Origin: Desulfitobacterium sp038181555
GTDB lineage: Bacteria; Bacillota; Desulfitobacteriia; Desulfitobacteriales; Desulfitobacteriaceae
Direction: 5' to 3'
Length of the DNA stretch: 64,000 nucleotides
Assembly (NCBI RefSeq): GCF_038181555.1
Contig: NZ_JBBWUA010000002.1
Span: forward strand, 186,001-250,000
Shown here: in pieces, positions 17,732-27,215 of the stretch
Layout: every line of letters starts with the position of its first letter
How positions within the stretch are numbered: position 1 is the stretch's first letter
Made by a program: the position numbers and the translations under genes
Notes under the pieces: model-generated
Told to the model about the DNA's origin: nothing
The model's database searches: none
Seen by the model: the letters and a program-made list of their open reading frames with translations, nothing else

Positions 17732-18718
17732 ATGAGGAGAATCTTTTGGATAGTAGGACTGAGTGGCCTGATTCTGGCAATGAGCGGCTGCGCTTCATCC
17801 GACTTGAAGTTTGAGGGAATCGTGGAGACGACAATCTATTCCCATTACAGCGAGGTCGCCGGAAAAATTACTCAGCTTCCCCTGGAACTGGGACAAGAGG
17901 TCAAGGCTGGGGATCTGATCGCAGTAATCGATGACAGCAAGGAGCAAGATGCTCTAGAGCAACTTGAGGCAACCTTGACCAAGAAAAAAGCAACCTTGGC
18001 TGAGCTTACCTCCGGTGTTGATTCTGAAGAAATTCAACAAAGCCGGAACAATGTCGCACTGGCTGAAATCGCTTTGACTAATGCCCAGTTGGCCAGAGAT
18101 CGGGTTCAAGAAGACTATGCAAACGCCCAAGCCTTGTGGAAAGGCGGCGCCGTGCCCCAAGCTGATTTGGATAAAGTCAAATACCAAGCGGATCTGGCAG
18201 ATACTGCGGTTAAAACTGCGACTTTGCAAGCAGACAATGCCAGACAAAAACTGGTCCTGGTTCAAAAGGGAACTCCTCAGGAAAAAATTGACTCCGCCCA
18301 AGCTGATATAGCCTTGACGGAGATTCAAATTCGCCAGACTCAAGAGAACCTAGCAAAATATAAGCTTACTGCTCTTCAGGGCGGCACCATAATCAGCAAG
18401 AACTATTTGTTGGGGAATATGGTCTCTCCCGGATACAATATTGCCGATATCGCTTCCGAGACCGAAAAGCATTTAGTCGTCTACATTCCCGAAGAATATC
18501 TGTCTAAGATCAGCTACGGTCAGGAAATGATCATAAGAAACGGGCCAGAGGAATACAAGGGAACGATCATCTTTATTGACGTAGTCGCACAATATACACC
18601 TAAGGACCTGCAAACCTCGGCCAATAAGAATAAAGAAAGTATGAAAGTAAAGGTCTCCCTTGCAGAGGATGTTCCCTTGAAAATAGGCGGAAAAGCCGAA
18701 CTCATCCTTGCTAAATAG
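17732..18718 (+). CDS. HlyD/MFP-family adaptor lipoprotein
   Basis: 328-residue membrane-fusion-type protein of the export operon. A signal peptide ends in a lipobox (AMSGC, Cys near residue 20). A biotinyl-lipoyl-like half follows (ITQLPLELGQEVKAGDLIAVID), then a long alpha-helical hairpin rich in A, Q, K and D (about 75-195), and the second barrel half (LTALQGGTIISKNYLLGNMVSPG). The ATG at 17732 has GGGAGGAG upstream. A 147-bp gap separates it from the permease. Its stop overlaps the convergent propeller gene by 8 bp. Confidence 0.88.
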   Translation: MRRIFWIVGLSGLILAMSGCASSDLKFEGIVETTIYSHYSEVAGKITQLPLELGQEVKAGDLIAVIDDSKEQDALEQLEATLTKKKATLAELTSGVDSEEIQQSRNNVALAEIALTNAQLARDRVQEDYANAQALWKGGAVPQADLDKVKYQADLADTAVKTATLQADNARQKLVLVQKGTPQEKIDSAQADIALTEIQIRQTQENLAKYKLTALQGGTIISKNYLLGNMVSPGYNIADIASETEKHLVVYIPEEYLSKISYGQEMIIRNGPEEYKGTIIFIDVVAQYTPKDLQTSANKNKESMKVKVSLAEDVPLKIGGKAELILAK

Positions 18719-20084
18719 CTTCCTCAATCCAATAATGTCCCTCATCCTTGCTTAGATAGAAGCGAAGAATTTCGTTCTTAAGCAATCCATCTTCCTTTTC
18801 CCAGCTCAGTTGCACATCTATATATTCCCTATTTTTCTCCTTACCCGTATCGATCACTTGGTAGGACGACAGACGTTGCTGCTTTAGCTTCTCTTCTAAA
18901 AAAGGCTGGCGAGCGAGGCTTGTGGCATAGTCATCATTGCCGTTGATTATAGCCTGCAAATATTGCTCGACGGTCGCTTGGGCAGCTAGTGGCTGATTGA
19001 CAAAATCCACACGAATTAACTGAGGTGCAAGGGGAATCTGACTTTCTTGAAAATCCCTTCGCCCAAAGTAGAGCCCCTTGGAGTCATCGCTCCAGGATGG
19101 ATAGAAGTAGCTATACCGGCCACTGAGGGATAATATTTGCACTTCTGCAGAAGGTTCAAGACTAGCTAGCCATGCTTGCTCATCAATGGTCTTCAAGACA
19201 AAGTTATCCGTAATCTTATTTTTGTCCTTAAAATCAGACACACTAGCAATCCAAACATCTTGTAGGATTACTTCCTGCTCGATGTTTTTTTGTAGCTCCT
19301 TTCGCTCTATGGAGTATTTTGTATAGGCGATATAACGGCCATCAGGAGAGGCTTGCGGCTGATTCCCCTGCTCCATAATCGTCTCTATTCCACTCTGCAT
19401 ATCTCGCAAAACAATTTGCTCTTCAAACTCATACACCAAAGAGTTATTTTCTTTTAAATACGAAGGGAAGCTCCCCGCGGTGATCTCTTGGGACTCCATG
19501 GTCTCTAGATTTAGAGCATAGATAGTTGAAGTTACCTCGCCGGGACTGAGCTCCTGACGGGTGTAAAATAGCGAATCCTCCATTTTCCAGGAAGGCTGGA
19601 GATATAAAACCTTCTCATCCCCAGTTAACAAAGAAGTAACCCGGTTAGAAGAGAGCTCCAACACCTTGAGGCTCCCCTCTTCCGAAAACACGAGCTGCTG
19701 ACCAGAAGGGGATACCTTTACCCAATTCACTGCTCCTGCATAGATCGTTTTCTGCACATCGCCTTCCTTTTTAATAATTCCTTCTCCTGGATAAGGTATA
19801 TAGACTACTCCATGATAATCGCTGACCCCATGAGGTGTGCCCGGCTCCAAGTTGGCCAAAACTAGGTATTGACCAATTTTTAAATCAGCAGCCTTGACTG
19901 AAGGTGATTCCCAAAGAAGTGTTGGCACGAGAACAAGCAATAATAAGCCCGCCACAATTAGCGAGCCAAATTTTCGATAGGTCTTAAACAAATACTTCTG
20001 ATATAAGCTCCGCTTGAGCTTTTGGTTCACCGGTATGGATTGTGCGAGGCTCTCTAAACTTTTTTCTACCCTTTCCTCGTTCAT
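18711..20084 (-). CDS. membrane-anchored beta-propeller protein paired with an ECF sigma factor
   Basis: 457-residue protein with a short basic cytoplasmic N-terminus (about 1-38), one transmembrane helix (about 41-60), and a long extracytoplasmic part with PD40/TolB-like blade motifs (KVSPSGQQLVFSEEG, QASPDGRYIAYTKY, YPSWSDDSKGLYFGRRD). The C-terminal 80 residues look like a separate small domain. Its ATG overlaps the sigma gene stop (ATGA), so it is translated with the sigma factor and is probably its membrane regulator or anti-sigma factor. No zinc anti-sigma (ZAS) motif is seen. The function is inferred from position. Confidence 0.7.
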   Translation of the reverse strand: MNEERVEKSLESLAQSIPVNQKLKRSLYQKYLFKTYRKFGSLIVAGLLLLVLVPTLLWESPSVKAADLKIGQYLVLANLEPGTPHGVSDYHGVVYIPYPGEGIIKKEGDVQKTIYAGAVNWVKVSPSGQQLVFSEEGSLKVLELSSNRVTSLLTGDEKVLYLQPSWKMEDSLFYTRQELSPGEVTSTIYALNLETMESQEITAGSFPSYLKENNSLVYEFEEQIVLRDMQSGIETIMEQGNQPQASPDGRYIAYTKYSIERKELQKNIEQEVILQDVWIASVSDFKDKNKITDNFVLKTIDEQAWLASLEPSAEVQILSLSGRYSYFYPSWSDDSKGLYFGRRDFQESQIPLAPQLIRVDFVNQPLAAQATVEQYLQAIINGNDDYATSLARQPFLEEKLKQQRLSSYQVIDTGKEKNREYIDVQLSWEKEDGLLKNEILRFYLSKDEGHYWIEEAI

Positions 20085-20575
20085 GACTCTCCCTCCAAAC
20101 ATTTTTCCATGAGAACCCGGAGCTTCTGAAGGATACGGCTTGCCCTTTTGCGCAAATTCCCCTCCTCATTACCGACCAGTTCACTGATTTTCCTGAATTT
20201 TAATTTGCCAAAGTATCTTGCCTTAATCAATTCTCGATCTTCGCTAGGAAGAAAAGCTAGGGACTTTTTTAAACAGAGTAAGGTCTCTTGATCTTCTAGG
20301 GAATTAAAATTTTCATCAATATAGGGAAGACGATCCGTCGACTCATGCCAAGTGGTATCCTTTCTAGCCCGATAAGAATCAGTTATGGAGTTCCGCGCAA
20401 TGGTGAAAAGCCAAGCACGAGGATTTCCGCGGACTTGATCATAACGATGAAAGGCCTTCTCATAGATAGAACTAACAATATCATCCGTTTCCCACCGATT
20501 TCCTGTCTTGAAGAAAACATATCTATAGATATCGTCAAAAGAATTTTTATATAGGGTTAAAAAATCTTCTTTCAT
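20081..20575 (-). CDS. ECF-type RNA polymerase sigma factor
   Basis: 164-residue extracytoplasmic-function sigma factor. Region 2 is visible as NSFDDIYRYVFFKTGNRWETDDIVSSIYEKAF (about 11-42) with the promoter-melting segment AWLFTIARNSITDSYR (about 54-69). Region 4 is LPSEDRELIKARYFGKLKFRKISELVGNEEGNLRKRASRILQKL (about 110-155). The start follows GAGGGGGG. It is coupled to the propeller gene. No consensus autoregulatory promoter could be assigned by eye in the 298-bp upstream spacer. Confidence 0.92.
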   Translation of the reverse strand: MKEDFLTLYKNSFDDIYRYVFFKTGNRWETDDIVSSIYEKAFHRYDQVRGNPRAWLFTIARNSITDSYRARKDTTWHESTDRLPYIDENFNSLEDQETLLCLKKSLAFLPSEDRELIKARYFGKLKFRKISELVGNEEGNLRKRASRILQKLRVLMEKCLEGES

Positions 20576-20648
20576 ATTTCCCCCTCCACACTATAAGACG
20601 GTGGGAAGTCGTTTTTGTGACCGATCAGCCGGAATTATTTCTAAATCC

Positions 20649-20694
20649 TGCTAATGATCAGCACTGCTAATGATCAGCACTGCTAATGTTCGCT
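20649..20694. repeat. 16-bp tandem repeat
   Basis: TGCTAATGATCAGCAC occurs twice in perfect tandem (20649-20664, 20665-20680) and a third time partially (20681-20694), upstream of the sigma factor gene. Confidence 0.7.
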
Positions 20695-20718
20695 ACTTAG
20701 TAACAGCGATATTAAGAA

Positions 20719-20756
20719 CAGCCGTAACCCCCCCGAACATGATAGTTTTACGGCTG
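20719..20756. terminator. hairpin in the sigma-dapF spacer
   Basis: CAGCCGTAA and TTACGGCTG form a 9-bp stem with a roughly 20-nt loop. It could be part of a two-hairpin terminator for dapF on the minus strand. Confidence 0.35.
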
Positions 20757-20771
20757 CTTGTCATCGGATAA

Positions 20772-20808
20772 ATATGGACTGCTTCTACCCAATAAAGCAG
20801 TCCATATG
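20772..20808. terminator. terminator-like hairpin downstream of dapF
   Basis: ATATGGACTGCTT pairs with AAGCAGTCCATAT across a 9-nt loop, between dapF and the sigma gene. The T-run is weak. Confidence 0.5.
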
Positions 20809-20873
20809 TTCTACAACTCAATAATTTGTTAGTATCATGGATTCATTGACTAGATTACTCTTAATGGCAGAAA

Positions 20874-21728
20874 TCAATTTATGCTATCCTCCAGCATTAC
20901 CCCTTTAAAGACATAGGTAGCCGGTCCGGTCATATACACACGATTATCGCTTCCCCACTCGATCAGAAGATCGCCACCGGGCAAATGTACCGTGACCTTT
21001 CTTTCTGTCTTTCCATTCAGGACCGCCGCCACGGCAGAAGCACATGCTCCGGTTCCACAGGCTAGGGTCGGGCCTGACCCACGCTCCCAAACCTTCATGG
21101 TCAGTTCGTTTCTATTATTAACGATAATGAACTCTACATTTGTCTTGCGGGGGAAAAGTTCATGCTTTTCAATTGCGGGACCCCAACGTTTAAAGTCGAG
21201 GCTTTCATAATCCTCCACAAAAACAACACAGTGGGGGTTTCCCATGGAAACTGCTGTAAACCTAAATTCTTGTCCTTCGACTTGTAGTGTCTCAGCCACG
21301 ACAGGCTCCCCTTGAACCTTGACGGGAATCAACTCCGGCTTTAAGATGGGCTCTCCCATATCCACTTTAACCCCTGTCACCCGATCTCCCTCGAGAGCGA
21401 GTTGTAGAGTGAGAATACCTGCCAAGGTCTCAACCTGCAGTGGGTTCTTTTTCACATATCCCCGATCATAGATATAGCGGGCAAAGCAACGTATGCCATT
21501 GCCGCACATCTCTGGCTCAGAACCATCTGAATTAATAATACGCATCTTGGCATCGGCTTGTTCTGAAGGAAGCACGACGATAAATCCGTCGCCGCCCACC
21601 CCAAATTGACGATGACAGAGTTTAAGCGCGAGTTCCGAATACGACCTGTCTATTAGGTCGGTAGTACTCTCAAATTGATCTAGAAAGACAAAATCATTGC
21701 CTAAACCGTGCATTTTGACGAATTCCAT
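20874..21728 (-). CDS. dapF: diaminopimelate epimerase
   Basis: Converts LL- to meso-diaminopimelate for lysine and cell-wall synthesis. The 284 residues contain both catalytic-cysteine motifs, EMCGNGIRCFARY (about 73-85) and LACGTGACASA (about 216-226), and the N-terminal KMHGLGNDF. The start is uncertain: this ATG has AAGGAG 13 nt upstream, while GTG codons at 21734 and 21737 are closer to that site. It is a single gene; the small membrane protein gene lies upstream on the same strand. Confidence 0.96.
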   Translation of the reverse strand: MEFVKMHGLGNDFVFLDQFESTTDLIDRSYSELALKLCHRQFGVGGDGFIVVLPSEQADAKMRIINSDGSEPEMCGNGIRCFARYIYDRGYVKKNPLQVETLAGILTLQLALEGDRVTGVKVDMGEPILKPELIPVKVQGEPVVAETLQVEGQEFRFTAVSMGNPHCVVFVEDYESLDFKRWGPAIEKHELFPRKTNVEFIIVNNRNELTMKVWERGSGPTLACGTGACASAVAAVLNGKTERKVTVHLPGGDLLIEWGSDNRVYMTGPATYVFKGVMLEDSIN

Positions 21729-21773
21729 GAACACCACTCAACTCCTTATCCCTTATATTCCATACTCAGCCTC

Positions 21774-21971
21774 TTAGGGAAAGGCTATGAGGGCAATGAG
21801 ATCTGGAACATTGTAATAGGCAATAATTGTGATAAATACAAAAATAAGAGCCAGCTTAAACACCTTTTTTACGATTAAGGAAAAAGTAAAAATCGCTAAA
21901 ATCCCAACCACGGCATATGTGATCAGATCAATATTATCTAATACTATACCTCCATTGAATAGTTCAATCAT
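21774..21971 (-). CDS. small hypothetical membrane protein
   Basis: A 65-residue protein with two hydrophobic stretches, about 17-35 (LITYAVVGILAIFTFSLIV) and 39-62 (KLALIFVFITIIAYYNV onward), and a short acidic N-terminus. The ATG has a strong AAGAGGAGG site, which supports real translation. It lies 45 bp upstream of dapF on the same strand. No family was recognised; it may be a helper membrane peptide or simply a poorly studied orphan. Confidence 0.65.
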   Translation of the reverse strand: MIELFNGGIVLDNIDLITYAVVGILAIFTFSLIVKKVFKLALIFVFITIIAYYNVPDLIALIAFP

Positions 21972-22140
21972 TTTGGTCCTCCTCTTACCGTAAATAATAC
22001 CCTCTAGGTATTCTTCACCGTCAGATAAAATCCTTTTTTAAAAAGGGCCCTTTCTTTCTTCTGCCCATGTTGAACGGATTTTAGTCAAATATAAAGTCTA
22101 GGCAAGCAAATCACTCACCTAGACCCCAGAAGCACGTTTC

Positions 22141-24882
22141 TTATTTCGAGCCTACCATTATTCTTTTGCCACGCCAAGTATTACTGACCAATCGATAAAT
22201 ACCAATAAGAATCGATGGACCCCCTGCTACCAATAGAATCAATCCCCATTGCCAGCCAAGGAGAGCCGTAGTTTTGAAAATAGCTTGCAGAGGTGGAAAG
22301 TAGATGACGCTGAGCTGCATAATCGTTGAGCCGGTGACGGCGGCAACTAGATAGGGGTTAGAAAATAAGTTGATCTCGAAAATTCCTCGAGTCTCCGATT
22401 TGCAATCGAAGACGTGGAAGAGCTGTGAGAAGACCAGGGTGGAAAACGCCATGGTCCGAGCGGCCAGCATATTGACCCCTAGGAAGAGGGCAGCAACAAA
22501 GACAAAAAGAGTTCCTAAACCTATTATTAAGCCACGGGTAAGAATTTTCCGAGCTAGCCCTCGGGCAAAAATGCTTTCTCCAGGTTCTCTCGGTTTACGA
22601 TTCATAATATCTTTATCCATACCATCGACACCGAGGGCCATCGCCGGCAGCCCATCAGTCACCAGATTGACCCAAAGAATTTGAATGGCTAACAAAGGTA
22701 AGGGTAATCCTACCAATGCTGCTAAGAACATGACCAGCACCTCACCGATATTACAGGAAAGTAAGTAGCGAATAAACTTACGGATGTTGTCATAGATGGC
22801 TCGCCCCTCTTCAACTGCGGCGACGATCGTGGCAAAATTATCATCTGCCAGAACCATGGCTGAAGCCTCTTTGGTCACATCCGTTCCGGTCTTGCCCATA
22901 GATATGCCAATGTCTGCTTCTTTTACAGCCGGTGCATCGTTTACCCCATCCCCGGTCATAGCCACTATTTGATTGTTCTTTTTCAAAGCACGCACAATCC
23001 TTAGCTTATCCTTCGGTGTCACACGTGCGTACACAGAAACATCCATAACTTCCTTTTCCAGCTCTTCATCGGACATTTTATCCAGATCGACTCCGGTCAG
23101 GATACCCCCATTGTTTCCTTTAAGAATTCCCAGCTCGCGGGCCACAGCCTCGGCAGTTAAACGATGATCTCCGGTAATCATCACCGGTTTAATTCCTGCT
23201 TTGTGACACACTACGATAGCTTTGCTGGCACTGGCCCGGGGAGGATCAATCATCCCCATTAAGCTAACAAAAACCAGATTCTCCTCCACCCGTTCATCGA
23301 CTCGTTCATATTCTTTCAAGGGTTTCTCAGCCAGAGCCAGTACCCTTAGTGCTTTCTTAGCCATCTCATCATTAGCTCTAAAGATAGCCCTTCTTCGTAT
23401 TTCACTGAGCTCAACCACCCCATCACTGGTCAGTTCATGGGTGCAGCGTCTAAGAATTTCATCAGGTGCCCCTTTAACATAAGCGTTTTTCTCACGTTTA
23501 CCTTTATAAATAACACTCATACGCTTACGATCCGAATCAAAGGGAATTTCGCCAACCCGCTCTTCTTTGCGTTCCAAAGTCTCCCGCCAAATTCCTGCCT
23601 TGGCAGCCGCAACGAGCAAAGCTCCTTCGGTCGGGTCCCCTTCGATTCCCCAGGGCGCCTCTTTGCCAGCTGATCGAAACATGCCTGCCACTTGAACACC
23701 CTTTCGGGTCAAGGAAGAATTATTGCACAGAGATGCGATTTTCAAAGCATTTTGCAAGGGTCCCTTTTCCTTTAGTGGATCAGCCCCGTGAAATTCACCC
23801 TTCGGATCATACCCCTGTCCTGTCACGGCAATCATTTTGCGATCAGCATAGATTTGACGCACAGTCATCTCATTTTGGGTCAGGGTTCCGGTTTTATCGG
23901 AGCAGATTACGGTAGCACAGCCCAGGGTCTCCACCGCCGGTAGTTTACGAACGATAGCTTTGCGTTTAACCATTCGTTGGACACCAATAGCCAGCGCTAC
24001 AGTGACAATAGCCGGTAATCCTTCCGGGATAGCCGCTACAGCCAAGGATACCCCCGCTAAAAACATTTTGTAGGCGCCCTCACCCCTTAAAATACCGGTC
24101 AAAACCACAACACCGCAGACCGCAATACTAATAACGACGAGGTATTTTCCTAATTGGGCTAAGCGCTTTTGCAGAGGAGTCTCTTCCTCTTCTACGCTTT
24201 GAATCATGCCGGCAATGATACCCATTTCCGTTTCCATACCTGTGGCCACGATCACACCGGCCCCACGGCCAGCGACTAAGGCAGTCCCCATATAACCCAT
24301 ATTTGCCCGATCAGCCATCGGAGTTAGTTCATCTGTCAGGGTAGCTACCCTTTTTGACACCGGATGGGACTCCCCGGTCAGGGCAGATTCTTCCACTTCC
24401 ACATTTACAGCTTGAATCCAACGAATATCAGCCGGAATGCGATCCCCAGCCTCTAGGAGTACGATATCCCCAGGCACAAGCTCTGCAGCTGGAATTCTGC
24501 TTTCCAGGCCATCCCGTAGGACGCGTGCTTCAGGTGCTGTGAGCGATTTAAGCGATTCGATAGAGCGCTCAGCTCGATACTCCTGAATGAATCCGAGGAC
24601 TGCATTGAGTACGAGAATAGCCATAATCGTCACGGCATCAGCAATTTCACCTAGGAGTGCCGAAACAATCGTTGCCGCCAAAAGAACGAGCACCATAAAA
24701 TCCTTGAATTGACCGAGAAACAGGAAAACGGGATGCACCCCTTTTTTGCTTTCTAGAATGTTTCTCCCAACCTCACTCAACCGATGGCTAACCTCTCTAG
24801 GGCTTAACCCTTTGCCGGGATTCACTCCCAAGGCCTTCACTACATCGAGCCAAGGCAAAACATGCCATGCTTGCTGACGCAT
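22141..24882 (-). CDS. calcium-transporting P-type ATPase
   Basis: P2A-type pump, 913 residues, exporting Ca2+ from the cytoplasm. Visible are the cation-ATPase N domain, actuator TGES (SALTGESHPVSK), the M4 ion-binding PEGLP, phosphorylation site CSDKTGTLTQNEM, KGAPDEIL, hinge MTGDGVNDAPAVKEADIG, and the M6 segment NLVTDGLPA. PEGL plus NLVTDG is the calcium-type pattern of SERCA/PMR1-like bacterial pumps. The ATG at 24882 follows GAGGAGG; a TTG 33 nt upstream is less likely. It appears monocistronic and divergent from rqcH. The 22021-22140 spacer before the small membrane gene has no clear element. Confidence 0.93.
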   Translation of the reverse strand: MRQQAWHVLPWLDVVKALGVNPGKGLSPREVSHRLSEVGRNILESKKGVHPVFLFLGQFKDFMVLVLLAATIVSALLGEIADAVTIMAILVLNAVLGFIQEYRAERSIESLKSLTAPEARVLRDGLESRIPAAELVPGDIVLLEAGDRIPADIRWIQAVNVEVEESALTGESHPVSKRVATLTDELTPMADRANMGYMGTALVAGRGAGVIVATGMETEMGIIAGMIQSVEEEETPLQKRLAQLGKYLVVISIAVCGVVVLTGILRGEGAYKMFLAGVSLAVAAIPEGLPAIVTVALAIGVQRMVKRKAIVRKLPAVETLGCATVICSDKTGTLTQNEMTVRQIYADRKMIAVTGQGYDPKGEFHGADPLKEKGPLQNALKIASLCNNSSLTRKGVQVAGMFRSAGKEAPWGIEGDPTEGALLVAAAKAGIWRETLERKEERVGEIPFDSDRKRMSVIYKGKREKNAYVKGAPDEILRRCTHELTSDGVVELSEIRRRAIFRANDEMAKKALRVLALAEKPLKEYERVDERVEENLVFVSLMGMIDPPRASASKAIVVCHKAGIKPVMITGDHRLTAEAVARELGILKGNNGGILTGVDLDKMSDEELEKEVMDVSVYARVTPKDKLRIVRALKKNNQIVAMTGDGVNDAPAVKEADIGISMGKTGTDVTKEASAMVLADDNFATIVAAVEEGRAIYDNIRKFIRYLLSCNIGEVLVMFLAALVGLPLPLLAIQILWVNLVTDGLPAMALGVDGMDKDIMNRKPREPGESIFARGLARKILTRGLIIGLGTLFVFVAALFLGVNMLAARTMAFSTLVFSQLFHVFDCKSETRGIFEINLFSNPYLVAAVTGSTIMQLSVIYFPPLQAIFKTTALLGWQWGLILLVAGGPSILIGIYRLVSNTWRGKRIMVGSK

Positions 24883-25035
24883 CTCTTTATCGTCCTCCTC
24901 TGGACACCTGTCCAACCTTTTTGTACATGCTTATTCAGGAAGAGAAGGAAAAATACCCAAGATTTGTGTTATACTATGGACAATCTAATATGAAGCCTAT
25001 TCAAAAGATCTTCAAGCTCAGAGAGGAGATTCCTT

Positions 25036-26961
25036 ATGGCCTTAGACGGCATCACTTTGCACCATCTAATCCGTGAATTAGCGCCCCAACTTACGGGGGC
25101 TCGCATCGATAAAATCACCCAACCGGAGAAGGAAGAAATCCACCTGCACCTTCGTAGCCAAGGGCAATCCTATCGTCTGCTCCTCAATATCTCTGCTACT
25201 GCAGCTCGTCTCCATCTTAGCCAAAAAAACAAGAAGAACCCCGCTTCTCCCCCCATGTTTTGCATGATCTTGCGCAAGCATATCGAAGGCGGTAAGATTC
25301 TTAACATTGAACAACTGGGTTTGGAACGCATCATCCTTTTATCCGTGCAAAACTATAACGAATATGGTGATTTAGCTACCCTTCATCTCTATCTGGAGAT
25401 CATGGGTAAACATAGTAATCTGATTCTGGTAGATCCCCAAAGCGGTACCATCTTAGATGGCCTTAAGCGTTATTCCCATGCCTTAAGCCGCCACCGGGAG
25501 GTTCTGCCCGGGCGCCAATACATCGCTCCCCCCTCCCAAGGTAAGGTAGATCCCCTCACCAATGAAGAGGAATGGCGTGAGGCCCTATTTCAAGAAGCAA
25601 TCCACGAAAGGGTTGTGGATCTCCTGGTCAAACATTATGCAGGAATTAGCCCTGAGCTCGCCAGAGAAATCATGACCCGCTCCGGACTGGAACTGGGGAC
25701 TTCTCTTGACCAATGCGGGGATATTGACCTTTCGCGAATTTTCCAGGCCTATACCCAATTGGCTAACCCTGCTTTTACCCCTAATTTAGAGCCAACCCTT
25801 TACTATCAAAAGGGAGTTCAACCAACACGTCCTAACTCTCTACCCACTGCCTTCACATTTTTACCTTTTCAAATCTATCAAGGGCTTCCCAGCCAGGATT
25901 TTCCCACTCTGGCCGAGGCCGTGGAAAACTTCTATCAGACCAAGGCCTCAAACAATACCTTGGAGGCCAAACGGGGCTCCTTGCGCAAAATCCTTCAGGA
26001 GCATTTGCAACATTTGTCCAAGAAAAAGGGCATCTATGAGGATACTATCGCTAATGCCGGAAAAAGTCTCAAGTACCAACGTTGGGGTGAGCTGCTTACC
26101 GCTAACCTCTTCCGGCTTGAACTAGGCATGAAAGAAATTCTCGTGGAAGATTACAATGAAGAAACTCTCCCCAAGCTGACTATTCCCCTTGACGCACAGC
26201 TTACGGGCATTGAAAACTCCCAACGCTATTACCGCCTTTACAATAAAGCTAAGGCCACCATCCAAAAGACCACTCCGCTTCAAGAAGCCGTTGAGAGTGA
26301 ACTTACTTATCTCAACTCCGTTCTGCTGAGCTTAGAACAAGCATCCACTCCCTCGGAGCTAGACGAAGTCCATAAAGAACTCATTGAGCAAAATTATTTA
26401 TCAGGAAAGCATCACGGAAAATCCCCGCAAGACGAAGGGAAGAAGACTTCAAACCATAAAAATCGTGGCAAAACCCCTAAACACGGCAAAGCCGGATACA
26501 GTGGTAAAGAGAAAAACGGAAATAAGAACAGCAACAAACCCGAGTCCCCTCAGCCAAAAGTTTATCTTTCCAGTCAAAACCATCCGATTCTCGTGGGTAA
26601 AAATAATCGCCAAAACGACTGGCTCACCCTCAAGAAGGGCCGCCCTCAGGACCTTTGGTTGCATACCAAAAATATTCCCGGTTCCCATGTCCTCATACCA
26701 CTTGCCGAAGGCGAAGAGTTTCCTGACGATGCTACTCTCGAAGAAGCAGCAGCCCTCGCTATTCATTTCAGCCAGGCTAAAGGCTCTACTTTAGTCCCGG
26801 TGGATTATACTCATGTGAAGAACATTAAAAAACCCAATGCCGCTAAACCCGGCATGGTAATCTATGATACCAATTGGACCCTTTATTTAACTCCTAAAGA
26901 AGAAATCCTGGAACGCTTACTGGCCAGCGAAGCGGAGGAAATTCCCCAGAATCATGAATAA
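25036..26961 (+). CDS. rqcH: RqcH (Rqc2/NFACT family ribosome quality-control protein)
   Basis: Binds obstructed 50S subunits carrying peptidyl-tRNA and directs C-terminal alanine tailing of stalled chains in Bacillus; older annotation is fibronectin-binding protein. The 641 residues begin MALDGITLHHLIREL and show the NFACT-N domain (1-210), helix-hairpin-helix region, a coiled coil (about 290-450), and the NFACT-R/DUF814 domain with GRPQDLWLHTKNIPGSHVLI (about 535-554). A Lys/Gly/His-rich stretch (about 455-505) between them is longer than I expect for the family. The start follows GAGAGGAG. Confidence 0.92.
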   Translation: MALDGITLHHLIRELAPQLTGARIDKITQPEKEEIHLHLRSQGQSYRLLLNISATAARLHLSQKNKKNPASPPMFCMILRKHIEGGKILNIEQLGLERIILLSVQNYNEYGDLATLHLYLEIMGKHSNLILVDPQSGTILDGLKRYSHALSRHREVLPGRQYIAPPSQGKVDPLTNEEEWREALFQEAIHERVVDLLVKHYAGISPELAREIMTRSGLELGTSLDQCGDIDLSRIFQAYTQLANPAFTPNLEPTLYYQKGVQPTRPNSLPTAFTFLPFQIYQGLPSQDFPTLAEAVENFYQTKASNNTLEAKRGSLRKILQEHLQHLSKKKGIYEDTIANAGKSLKYQRWGELLTANLFRLELGMKEILVEDYNEETLPKLTIPLDAQLTGIENSQRYYRLYNKAKATIQKTTPLQEAVESELTYLNSVLLSLEQASTPSELDEVHKELIEQNYLSGKHHGKSPQDEGKKTSNHKNRGKTPKHGKAGYSGKEKNGNKNSNKPESPQPKVYLSSQNHPILVGKNNRQNDWLTLKKGRPQDLWLHTKNIPGSHVLIPLAEGEEFPDDATLEEAAALAIHFSQAKGSTLVPVDYTHVKNIKKPNAAKPGMVIYDTNWTLYLTPKEEILERLLASEAEEIPQNHE

Positions 26962-27047
26962 GTCTATAAATTTAGTCTGCAAATAAATCTACAAACAAAT
27001 CTACAGATGACGGATCCTGAGAAAAGCAAAGGATCTTGACCCCCAAA

Positions 27048-27121
27048 TAAGAGCAAGCTCTCAATTAGCACCCTAGCCTGATTAGGTAGAGGCGGGTGTA
27101 ATTGGAGAGCTTGCTCTTTAA
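27048..27121 (+). terminator. long-stem terminator after rqcH
   Basis: AAGAGCAAGCTCTCAATTA pairs with TAATTGGAGAGCTTGCTCTT (one bulge) around a 30-nt apical region that has its own short stem (GCACC/GGGTG). It lies between the convergent rqcH and the cytochrome operon and may stop both. Confidence 0.75.
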
Positions 27122-27215
27122 CATGGTTAGCCATTGAGTGATTGATAGCTTCAGAAGAAGTTTTCTCCTACTAGTAAACCAGCCTTACAATAGTTTCTAA
27201 AGCTCTACGAGCTCA

